Shown here one piece after another: positions 1 to 6,209 of a stretch of DNA of 6,635 nt. The stretch comes from CAYRUP01 sp964578975 (lineage in GTDB: Bacteria > Pseudomonadota > Gammaproteobacteria > DSM-16500): positions 1-6,635 of the forward strand of contig CAZOFA010000094.1 in NCBI GenBank assembly GCA_964578975.1, given 5' to 3'. A model generated the notes under the pieces. It searched no databases, was not told where the DNA came from, and saw only the letters and a program-made list of their open reading frames with translations. How positions within the stretch are numbered: the first letter of the stretch is position 1; every line of letters starts with the position of its first letter. Made by a program: the position numbers and the translations under genes.

Positions 1-18
1 AAGACCTCATTTTCTTAA

Positions 19-104
19 CCCTTCGAGACGCGCTTCGCGAGCGTCAGGGCGAACGTGGATCTGTGACCGTTCGCCCTGAGGAGCGCGTAGCGCGTCTCGA
101 AGGG
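19..104. repeat. GC-rich nested inverted repeat (REP/MITE-like palindromic element)
   Basis: Two 37-nt arms, 19-55 and 68-104, are reverse complements at 33 of 37 positions and flank a 12-nt loop (56-67). The outer edge of each arm is CCCTTCGAGACGCGCT and the inner edge CAGGGCGAACG, read towards the loop. Each arm is also partly self-complementary: GACGC/GCGTC at 27-31 and 41-45, and GCGC/GCGC at 83-86 and 90-93. The whole could fold as one long hairpin or as a branched cruciform. Both arms are about 70% GC (26 of 37), in sharp contrast to the AT-rich DNA that follows. I see no clear target-site duplication and no coding capacity. This looks like a dispersed intergenic palindrome of the REP/MITE kind, although only one copy is visible here. 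It could also act as a transcription barrier for the unseen gene upstream, but only four T residues follow it. Confidence 0.8.
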
Positions 105-115
105 CACCTTTTCGA

Positions 116-144
116 TTTCATTACATTAGGTTTTCTATTATAAT
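116..144 (+). promoter_or_regulatory. Candidate sigma-70 promoter for tig
   Basis: A perfect TATAAT -10 hexamer lies at 139-144 in an AT-rich stretch upstream of tig. The -35 region is poor: the best hexamers at usual spacing are TTTCAT (116-121, 17-bp spacer) and TTCATT (117-122, 16-bp spacer). There is no TG extension before the -10 box. Transcription would start near 150-152 and give a leader of about 66 nt whose first bases form the hairpin at 152-179. The perfect box could be chance in AT-rich DNA, so support is moderate to weak. Confidence 0.35.
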
Positions 145-151
145 AATCAAC

Positions 152-188
152 GAGGATCACTTATATTTTAGCGATCCTTTTATTTTTT
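152..188 (+). terminator. Hairpin with T-tract: terminator of upstream unit or tig leader stem-loop
   Basis: AGGATC (153-158) pairs with GATCCT (173-178). A further C160-G171 pair lies beyond one mismatch, and the loop is an AT-rich 10-mer. The 3' side runs directly into TTTTATTTTTT (178-188). This has the form of an intrinsic terminator, with a short stem and a T-tract, and would end transcripts from the gene left of the window. If tig instead starts at the TATAAT box just upstream, the same hairpin would sit at the very 5' end of the tig mRNA, where it is more likely to affect stability than termination. Confidence 0.45.
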
Positions 189-216
189 AATTTGTTGTCA
201 ATAACTGAGGATTGTT

Positions 217-1518
217 ATGCAAGTATCTGTTGAAGCTTCCAGCAAGTTTGAGCGACGTCTCACTGTCGTTGTACCCGTTGAAAAAATAAATGAAGCCTTT
301 AATAATCGAATTAATCATTTGGCGAAAAATGCAAAAATTGCCGGTTTCCGTCCTGGTAAAGCACCATTAACCGTCGTCAAACAACGCTATGGTGAAACGG
401 CGCAGCAAGAAGCATTAAGTGAAGTGATAAAATCATCTCTCTATGCGGCGCTTGATCAAGAAAAATTAACGCCGATTAGCGTTCCAACTGTTGAGCCTAA
501 AATGGTGATGCCTAATCAACCATTAGAATTTGTCGCGACATTTGAAGTATTTCCGCCGCTGGAAAATGTACGTTTTGAGTTAGCGACACTTGAAAAAGAA
601 GTTGCAACGATTACCGATGCGGATGTCGACAAAGTGCTCGAACATTTGCGCACGCAACATATCACGTGGAAAAAAGTTAATCGTGCAGCGCAAACAAAAG
701 ATCGCGTCATGATTGATTTTAGTGGCAGCATCGATGGCGTCGTCTTTCAAGGCGGTGAAGCCCATGATTATCCAATAGTGCTAGGCAGCAAAACAATGAT
801 TCCTGGATTTGAAGAGGGTATTGTTGGCATGCAACCATTAGAAGAACGCGTCATTAAAATTACTTTCCCAGAAAATTATTTTTCTAAAGATGTTGCGGGT
901 AAAAACGCTGATTTTGCCATCAAAGTTATCAATGTATTTGAGCCTGAAATGCCTGAGTTAAATGATGCATTTGTGAAAAAACTCGGTGTTAAGAGTGGTG
1001 AAGTTGAATCATTGCGCACTGAAATCAGAAAAAATTTGGAGCGCGAACTTAACAATGTCATCAATGCAAAATTAAAAAAACAAGTGTTTGATAAATTGAT
1101 TGAACTAAATCAACTTGAAATCCCCAAGGTCTTGATTGAACGTGAAGCGGCGCGCATTCATGATCAAATGCATCCTGATCACAAACATGAGCATGCACAT
1201 AGCCCTGAGGAAATCGCTGCATTTAACAAAGCAGCTGAGCGCAATGTGTGTTTAAGTTTGCTCGTGACGGAAATCATTAAACAAGAAAAATTAGCACCTA
1301 ATAAAGCACGTGTTCAAGCCGAGATAGAAAAAATCACCTCTGCTTATGAAAATCCTAAAGAAGTGCTGGATTGGTATGCAAAAGACAAACGTGCTTATGC
1401 AGAAGTTGAGATGCAAGTGTTAGAACAGCAGGTCGTTGAGAAATTACTAGAGCGTGTACAAGTAACTGAGAAAATGATTAGCTACAGTGAATTGATAACC
1501 AATGCTCAAGCTTTATAA
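217..1518 (+). CDS. tig: Trigger factor, ribosome-associated chaperone and peptidyl-prolyl isomerase
   Basis: This protein binds the ribosome near protein L23 at the exit tunnel, shields nascent chains and can isomerise X-Pro bonds. The 433 residues match the usual length (E. coli about 432). Residues 1 to about 115 form the ribosome-binding domain, with the signature GFRPGKAP at 43-50. Its F44-R45 sit where E. coli has the L23-contacting FRK motif, with Pro in place of Lys46. An FKBP-type PPIase domain spans roughly 155-245 (DRVMIDFSG from 162, IPGFEEG from 195). A SurA-like helical chaperone domain fills the rest. The start is supported by the MQVSVEAS opening and a GAGGA site at 207-211, 5 nt upstream. 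An unusual His-rich stretch, HDQMHPDHKHEHAH, occupies residues 315-328 in the C-terminal domain. clpP follows after 6 nt, as is typical of this operon. Confidence 0.98.
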   Translation: MQVSVEASSKFERRLTVVVPVEKINEAFNNRINHLAKNAKIAGFRPGKAPLTVVKQRYGETAQQEALSEVIKSSLYAALDQEKLTPISVPTVEPKMVMPNQPLEFVATFEVFPPLENVRFELATLEKEVATITDADVDKVLEHLRTQHITWKKVNRAAQTKDRVMIDFSGSIDGVVFQGGEAHDYPIVLGSKTMIPGFEEGIVGMQPLEERVIKITFPENYFSKDVAGKNADFAIKVINVFEPEMPELNDAFVKKLGVKSGEVESLRTEIRKNLERELNNVINAKLKKQVFDKLIELNQLEIPKVLIEREAARIHDQMHPDHKHEHAHSPEEIAAFNKAAERNVCLSLLVTEIIKQEKLAPNKARVQAEIEKITSAYENPKEVLDWYAKDKRAYAEVEMQVLEQQVVEKLLERVQVTEKMISYSELITNAQAL

Positions 1519-1521
1519 GGA
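1517..1521 (+). promoter_or_regulatory. Ribosome binding site of clpP overlapping the tig stop codon
   Basis: AAGGA overlaps the last two bases of the tig TAA. Three consecutive ATG codons follow at 1525, 1528 and 1531, with spacings of 3, 6 and 9 nt. The first is unusually close to the site, so the second or third ATG is a more comfortable start. A fourth in-frame ATG lies at 1537. The overlap suggests that clpP translation is coupled to tig termination. Confidence 0.65.
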
Positions 1522-1524
1522 AAA

Positions 1525-2154
1525 ATGATGATGAGTATGACATCAACCCTGGTCCCAATTGTGGTCGAACAAACCGCGCGCGGTGAGCGTTCTTTTGATA
1601 TTTTTTCTCGCTTATTAAAAGATCGAGTGGTATTTCTCATAGGACCACTTGACGATACGGTGGCGAACCTCGTGGTCGCACAGTTGTTATTTTTGGAATC
1701 GGAAAATCCAGATAAAGATATTTCTCTCTACATTAATTCTCCCGGCGGTGTTGTGTCCGCGGGACTTGCGATTTATGACACGATGCAATTTATTAAACCG
1801 GATGTGAGCACGATGTGTTTAGGTCAGGCAGCCAGCATGGGCGCATTGTTATTAGCAGGTGGTGCGGCCGGAAAACGTTATTGTTTGCCGAATGCACGCG
1901 TGATGATTCACCAACCATTGGGTGGGGTGCAAGGTCAAGCCTCTGATATCGCAATCCATGCCGAAGAAACATTAAAAGTGCGTGCACGTATCAATAAAAT
2001 TTTGGCGTATCACACGAAACAACCGGAAGAAGTGATTGCGAAAGATACGGATCGAGATAATTTCATGAGCCCGGAAAGAGCGCTCGAATATCGATTAATT
2101 GATAAAATTTTAACGCAACGCGTGCCAGCAAAGAAAGAAAAGGTAGAGAGTTAA
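1525..2154 (+). CDS. clpP: ATP-dependent Clp protease proteolytic subunit ClpP
   Basis: ClpP is a cytoplasmic serine peptidase that stacks as two heptameric rings into a barrel and degrades substrates delivered by ClpX (or ClpA). The catalytic triad is complete: Ser104 in GQAASMGA, His129 in MIHQPLGG and Asp178 in TDRDNFMS. The oxyanion/handle region NSPGGVVSAG starts at residue 71. All three catalytic residues lie 7 positions earlier than in the E. coli precursor (S111, H136, D185). This fits a shorter N-terminal propeptide, with the mature chain probably beginning around residue 7-8, before LVPIVVEQT. The start is ambiguous among three tandem ATGs; the first is listed, but 1528 or 1531 fit the ribosome binding site better and would remove only one or two residues. 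The gene lies between tig and clpX and is probably co-transcribed with tig. Confidence 0.98.
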   Translation: MMMSMTSTLVPIVVEQTARGERSFDIFSRLLKDRVVFLIGPLDDTVANLVVAQLLFLESENPDKDISLYINSPGGVVSAGLAIYDTMQFIKPDVSTMCLGQAASMGALLLAGGAAGKRYCLPNARVMIHQPLGGVQGQASDIAIHAEETLKVRARINKILAYHTKQPEEVIAKDTDRDNFMSPERALEYRLIDKILTQRVPAKKEKVES

Positions 2155-2170
2155 AAATGTTAGATAAGCA

Positions 2171-2198
2171 CTTGAATTTTGGGAAAGAGTCTCCATTT
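2171..2198 (+). promoter_or_regulatory. Probable sigma-32 (RpoH) heat-shock promoter for clpX
   Basis: CTTGAAT (2171-2177) matches the sigma-32 -35 consensus CTTGAAA at 6 of 7 positions. After a 13-nt spacer, CTCCATTT (2191-2198) matches the -10 consensus CCCCATNT with one mismatch. Spacing is within the usual range for this class. Transcription would begin near 2205, about 30 nt before the clpX start and upstream of its GAGGT ribosome binding site (2222-2226). The position in the clpP-clpX gap suggests clpX can be induced separately from tig-clpP. The match is judged by eye. Confidence 0.6.
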
Positions 2199-2235
2199 AA
2201 GGAATAATGATAAATTTTTATGAGGTCTTATTGTT

Positions 2236-3507
2236 ATGAGCGGTAATGGAGGAAAAGATAAAGTGTTGCATTGCTCATTTTGTGGGAAAAGTCAGCATGA
2301 GGTTCGTAAGTTAATTGCGGGCCCATCTGTTTATGTGTGTGATGAATGTGTTTTATTGTGCAATGAAATCATTCAAGAAGACGTTCATAACGCACCTGCA
2401 ACTGCGGCGGATGCACTTGCAAAATTACCCACACCGATGGAAATTCGCCAAACGCTGGATGAATATGTTATCGGCCAATCATTTGCTAAAAAAACATTAT
2501 CGGTCGCCGTTTATAATCATTACAAACGATTACGTAATAAACCCAAAGAAAATGAAGTTGAATTAAACAAAAGTAATATTTTATTAATTGGGCCGACTGG
2601 AAGTGGCAAAACATTATTAGCTGAAACGTTAGCACGTTTGTTAAATGTTCCGTTTGTGATTGCGGATGCAACGACATTAACCGAAGCGGGTTACGTGGGC
2701 GAAGATGTTGAAAACATCATCCAAAAATTATTGCAAAAATGTGATTACGATGTTGCAAAAGCGCAGACCGGTATTGTTTATATCGATGAAATAGACAAAA
2801 TTTCTCGTAAATCAGAAAATCCATCCATTACGCGCGATGTGTCTGGTGAAGGCGTGCAACAAGCATTGCTGAAATTGATTGAAGGAACAGTGGCATCGAT
2901 TCCACCTCAAGGCGGACGCAAACATCCGCAACAAGAATTTATTCAAGTCGATACCAAAAATATTTTATTTATTTGCGGTGGCGCTTTTGCCAGCCTTGAA
3001 AAAGTGATTAAAGATCGCTCTGAAAAATCTGGCATTGGTTTTTCCGCTGAAATTCACAGCAAAGATGATTCAAAATCCATAAATCGATTATTACACGATG
3101 TTGAACCGGCTGATTTGATTAAGTTTGGTTTGATTCCTGAATTAATTGGTCGTTTGCCGGTGGTGGCTATTCTTGAAGAATTAGATAAAGAAGCCCTCGT
3201 GAAAATTCTCACTGAACCCAAAAATGCGTTAGCAAAACAATACCGTATGTTGTTTGAAATGGAAGGTGCGTCGTTAGAATTTCGCGACGCTGCATTACAT
3301 GCGATTGCCGAACGTTGTTATGAAAAGAAAACAGGAGCACGCGGTTTGCGTTCTATTTTAGAAAAAGTGTTATTAGACACGATGTACGAATTACCCTCGC
3401 TACAAAATGTAACAAAAGTGATTGTGGATGAATCATCGATTAAAGGTGAAACATCTCCTATTGTGATGTATGAAAATAGTGAACAAGCTTTTGCTGCTTC
3501 CGAGTGA
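2236..3507 (+). CDS. clpX: ATP-dependent Clp protease ATP-binding subunit ClpX
   Basis: ClpX is a hexameric AAA+ unfoldase that recognises degradation tags, such as ssrA, and threads substrates into ClpP. At 423 residues it has the normal length (E. coli 424). The N-terminal zinc-binding domain has four Cys at 13, 16, 35 and 38. The AAA+ module shows Walker A GPTGSGKT (119-126), the GYVG pore loop (152-155), Walker B with D184-E185, the RKH pore loop (228-230), the ClpP-docking IGF loop (267-269), an arginine finger at R306 and sensor-2 Arg in GAR (R369). These positions are the same as, or one off, those in E. coli. The start has a GAGGT site at 2222-2226 with 9-nt spacing. Tandem stops TGA-TAA end the gene. 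A likely heat-shock promoter lies in the 81-nt gap after clpP, and no terminator is seen on either side. Confidence 0.99.
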   Translation: MSGNGGKDKVLHCSFCGKSQHEVRKLIAGPSVYVCDECVLLCNEIIQEDVHNAPATAADALAKLPTPMEIRQTLDEYVIGQSFAKKTLSVAVYNHYKRLRNKPKENEVELNKSNILLIGPTGSGKTLLAETLARLLNVPFVIADATTLTEAGYVGEDVENIIQKLLQKCDYDVAKAQTGIVYIDEIDKISRKSENPSITRDVSGEGVQQALLKLIEGTVASIPPQGGRKHPQQEFIQVDTKNILFICGGAFASLEKVIKDRSEKSGIGFSAEIHSKDDSKSINRLLHDVEPADLIKFGLIPELIGRLPVVAILEELDKEALVKILTEPKNALAKQYRMLFEMEGASLEFRDAALHAIAERCYEKKTGARGLRSILEKVLLDTMYELPSLQNVTKVIVDESSIKGETSPIVMYENSEQAFAASE

Positions 3508-3532
3508 TAATTTTCTTTAACTCGCATATACT
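3504..3532 (+). promoter_or_regulatory. Candidate sigma-70 promoter for lon
   Basis: GTGATA (3504-3509), which overlaps the clpX stop codon, and TATACT (3527-3532) match the -35 and -10 consensus at 4 and 5 of 6 positions, with an ideal 17-bp spacer. Transcription would start near 3539, giving a leader of about 50 nt. I searched this gap for a sigma-32 site and found no convincing one. AT-rich DNA gives such matches easily, so this remains a candidate. Confidence 0.4.
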
Positions 3533-3538
3533 TAAATA

Positions 3539-3560
3539 AACAGAGCGATATTCTTCTGTT
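3539..3560 (+). other. Short stem-loop in the lon 5' leader
   Basis: AACAGA (3539-3544) pairs with TCTGTT (3555-3560), with a possible G3545-T3554 wobble pair and an 8-nt loop. No T-tract follows, so it is not an intrinsic terminator. It starts at the predicted start point of the candidate lon promoter and ends 12 nt before the ribosome binding site AAGGGGA (3573-3579). It could stabilise the mRNA end. The stem is short and AT-rich, so the significance is uncertain. Confidence 0.3.
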
Positions 3561-3587
3561 AATGCCATTACTAAGGGGAACTAGAAT

Positions 3588-6026
3588 ATGACATCAAATA
3601 AGAGTGAAAAGAAACTGTTAGGCGTTCCAGTCTTACCTTTACGTGATGTGATTGTTTATCCATTCATGGTGGTGCCACTTTTTGTCGGCCGTGAGCGCTC
3701 CATTAAGGCGCTTGAAGTTGCCATGGCGGCGGATAAACAGATCATTGTGGCCACACAAAAAAGTGCTCATGAAGACCAACCGACCGAGGATGATATTTAT
3801 CATGTTGGGACCCTCGCCACCGTATTACAATTACTCAAATTACCCGATGGGACCGTTAAAGTATTAATTGAAGGTGTAAAGCGCGCCAAGATATTACGCT
3901 TTTTAACTAACCAAGATTATTTTTTATCAGACATTGAATTGATTGATGACACAAATACTCAATCACGCGAAATTGAAATATTAATTCGTTCATTAAAATC
4001 TCAGTTTGAACAATATGTAAAATTAAACAGAAAAATTCCGACTGAAATTTTAGCATCCGTTTTAGCCATTGAAGATGGCGGTCGATTTTCTGATACGATC
4101 GCAGCGCATCTGTCATTAAAATTAGATGAAAAACAAAAAATATTAGAGGTAACCGATTTAGCGAAACGCTTAGAAAAACTTGTTGGCATCATGGAATCTG
4201 AAATCGATTTGCTGCAAGTTGAAAAGAAAATTCGCGGGCGTGTGAAACGTCAGATGGAAAAAACGCAGCGCGAATATTATTTGAATGAGCAAATGAAAGC
4301 AATTCAAAAAGAATTAGGTGAATTAGAAGATGTACCGAATGAATTAGAAGCGCTGGCGAAAAAAATGGAACAATCCGGTATGACGGCTGAAGCGCGCGAA
4401 AAATGTCAAACCGAATTAAACAAATTAAAAATGATGTCACCCATGTCAGCGGAAGCCACGGTTTCACGTAATTATTTAGATTGGATGTTGGCGTTGCCCT
4501 GGAAAAATAAATCTAAATTAACCATTAAACTTGCTGAAGCAGAAAAAATTCTTGAAGAAGAACATTATGGCTTGAAAGAAGTGAAAGAAAGAATTATTGA
4601 ATATCTGGCCGTGAATAAACGCGTGAAAAAATTAAAAGGTCCTATTTTATGTTTAGTCGGGCCACCGGGTGTGGGTAAAACGTCATTAGGTCAATCCATT
4701 GCGCGCGCTACCGGTCGTAAATTTATTCGTATGTCATTAGGTGGGATACGTGATGAAGCTGAAATACGCGGTCATCGTCGTACGTATATCGGTGCGATGC
4801 CAGGTAAAATCGTGCAGAAAATTTCAAAAACGGATGTGAAGAATCCATTTTTCTTGCTCGATGAAATTGACAAAATGGCGATGGATTTTCGTGGTGATCC
4901 CGCGTCTGCACTTTTAGAAGTATTAGATCCAGAGCAAAATCATTCGTTTAACGATCATTACCTTGAAGTGGATTATGACTTATCCGATGTGATGTTTGTC
5001 GCAACCGCGAACACGCTCGAAATTCCGCCGGCATTACGTGATCGTATGGAAATTATTCGTATTCCAGGTTATACCGAAGATGAAAAAATTAATATCGCAT
5101 TACGTCATTTGATTCCAAAACAATTAGAAGCCAATGGTTTAAAACCGACGGAGCTTGAAATTCCACTCGAAACCGTGCGCTACATTGTGCAACATTACAC
5201 ACGTGAAGCAGGCGTACGTAATCTGGAGCGCGAAATTTCTAAAATTTTCCGTAAAACTGTTAAAGAAATTTTATTGAAAACGAAACCTTTGAAGAAGAAA
5301 CAAATTCAAATTGGTGATCTTGAGCATTACTTAGGTGTGCGTCGTTTCCGACATGATGTGGCCGCTGAAAAAGATCAAGTGGGCCAAGTGAAAGGATTGG
5401 CATGGACAGAAGTGGGTGGTGAGTTACTTGAAATTGAAGCCGTCACACTGCCTGGCAAGGGAAAAACAACCTACACCGGTCAATTAGGTGGTGTGATGCA
5501 AGAATCCATCCAAGCTGCATTAACCGTGGTACGCTCACGTGCGCCTCTGTTAGGCGTGCACAAAACGTTTTTTGACAAACATGATATTCATATCCATGTT
5601 CCAGAAGGCGCGACCCCCAAAGATGGTCCGAGCGCGGGCATTAGTATGTGTACGGCATTGGTTTCTGTCATTACACAAATCCCTGTTCGTTCAACTTATG
5701 CCATGACCGGTGAAATTACCTTGCGTGGTGAAGTGTTGGCGGTGGGCGGTATTAAAGAAAAATTATTGGCTGCACATCGTGGCGGTATTAAATATGTGAT
5801 CATACCTGCTGAAAATGTTAAAGATTTGAAAGAAATACCTGACAATATCAAAAAAGATTTGGATATCAAACCAGTTCGTTGGATTGATGAAGTGTTGTCG
5901 TATGCATTAAATGGCTATCCGGAACGCATACCTGGCAAAGGTAAAAAACGTCGCGCCAAATTAAAAACCATTGTCGGTAGTCAACAAAAACGATTGCGTA
6001 AAGGAGAGCGTCCACGTACGCATTAA
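3588..6026 (+). CDS. lon: ATP-dependent serine protease Lon (La)
   Basis: Lon is a cytoplasmic homohexamer that combines an AAA+ unfoldase and a Ser-Lys peptidase in one chain. It degrades misfolded proteins and selected regulators. The substrate-binding N domain begins with PVLPLRDVIVYPFMVVPLF near residue 14, followed by a long helical region (about 202-300, including EYYLNEQMKAIQKELGE from 229). Walker A GPPGVGKT is at 358-365 and Walker B LLDEID has D425-E426. The peptidase dyad is Ser682 in PKDGPSAG and Lys725 in KEKLLAAHRGG, 43 residues apart as in E. coli (S679/K722). The 812 residues exceed E. coli Lon (784), mainly through a basic tail at 783-812 with 13 Lys/Arg and one acidic residue. 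The start follows a strong AAGGGGA site (3573-3579) at 8-nt spacing. Its context after clpX and before hupB is typical of gammaproteobacteria. Confidence 0.99.
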   Translation: MTSNKSEKKLLGVPVLPLRDVIVYPFMVVPLFVGRERSIKALEVAMAADKQIIVATQKSAHEDQPTEDDIYHVGTLATVLQLLKLPDGTVKVLIEGVKRAKILRFLTNQDYFLSDIELIDDTNTQSREIEILIRSLKSQFEQYVKLNRKIPTEILASVLAIEDGGRFSDTIAAHLSLKLDEKQKILEVTDLAKRLEKLVGIMESEIDLLQVEKKIRGRVKRQMEKTQREYYLNEQMKAIQKELGELEDVPNELEALAKKMEQSGMTAEAREKCQTELNKLKMMSPMSAEATVSRNYLDWMLALPWKNKSKLTIKLAEAEKILEEEHYGLKEVKERIIEYLAVNKRVKKLKGPILCLVGPPGVGKTSLGQSIARATGRKFIRMSLGGIRDEAEIRGHRRTYIGAMPGKIVQKISKTDVKNPFFLLDEIDKMAMDFRGDPASALLEVLDPEQNHSFNDHYLEVDYDLSDVMFVATANTLEIPPALRDRMEIIRIPGYTEDEKINIALRHLIPKQLEANGLKPTELEIPLETVRYIVQHYTREAGVRNLEREISKIFRKTVKEILLKTKPLKKKQIQIGDLEHYLGVRRFRHDVAAEKDQVGQVKGLAWTEVGGELLEIEAVTLPGKGKTTYTGQLGGVMQESIQAALTVVRSRAPLLGVHKTFFDKHDIHIHVPEGATPKDGPSAGISMCTALVSVITQIPVRSTYAMTGEITLRGEVLAVGGIKEKLLAAHRGGIKYVIIPAENVKDLKEIPDNIKKDLDIKPVRWIDEVLSYALNGYPERIPGKGKKRRAKLKTIVGSQQKRLRKGERPRTH

Positions 6027-6055
6027 AAAAATAATGCCAAAGTGAATGACATTGC

Positions 6056-6085
6056 TTGACACGCGTTTCTCTCAATTGGTATAAA
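6056..6085 (+). promoter_or_regulatory. Sigma-70 promoter for hupB
   Basis: A perfect TTGACA -35 box (6056-6061) and TATAAA -10 box (6080-6085) are separated by 18 bp. This is the strongest housekeeping-type promoter I can see in the window. It lies 30 bp after the lon stop codon. Transcription would start near 6092 and leave a leader of about 118 nt before the hupB ATG. It fits the expectation that HU, an abundant protein, is made from its own promoter rather than only by read-through from lon. Confidence 0.75.
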
Positions 6086-6140
6086 TCACACTTCGAACGA
6101 ACCTGTGAAAAAGACAAGTTTGGATGCGGTAAAGCAGATT

Positions 6141-6176
6141 TGAAAGAATGGTCAGGAATTTTTGCTGACATTTTCA
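6141..6176 (+). other. Composite stem-loop in the hupB 5' leader
   Basis: TGAAAG (6141-6146) pairs with TTTTCA (6171-6176), with one G-U pair. After an asymmetric internal loop, GTCAG (6151-6155) pairs with CTGAC (6165-6169) around a 9-nt T-rich loop. The structure ends about 24 nt before the AGAGG ribosome binding site (6201-6205) of hupB, so it leaves that site free. An alternative pairing, ATGGT (6148-6152) with ACCAT (6182-6186), would compete with it. This may be a stability or translational-control element. It was found by eye without energy calculation. Confidence 0.35.
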
Positions 6177-6209
6177 TATTAACCATGGATAGAAAAAAGC
6201 AGAGGATTT

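Noticed and set aside
19..104. CRISPR-like reading of the terminal repeat
   Set aside because: There are only two arms, in inverted rather than direct orientation, with a 12-nt loop. No array or cas genes are present.
516..765. Minus-strand open frames of 61-71 codons inside tig
   Set aside because: They lie wholly within a clear conserved gene, have no recognisable protein features, and overlap each other. The same applies to the other minus-strand frames in clpP, clpX, lon and hupB.
1110..1129. Sigma-32-like words (CTTGAAATCCCC) inside tig
   Set aside because: The -35-like and -10-like words are adjacent with no spacer, so they cannot form a promoter.
2315..2566. Plus-strand 83-codon frame inside clpX
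   Set aside because: It runs in another frame through the zinc finger and AAA+ region of clpX, whose own frame is fully conserved. The translation resembles no known family.
6105..6143. GTG-initiated 12-codon frame in the hupB leader
   Set aside because: It is very short, has no ribosome binding site and no similarity I recognise. It is expected by chance.
5866..6186. Minus-strand 106-codon frame across the lon 3' end and the lon-hupB gap
   Set aside because: It overlaps conserved lon sequence and the strong + strand hupB promoter, and I see no recognisable domain.
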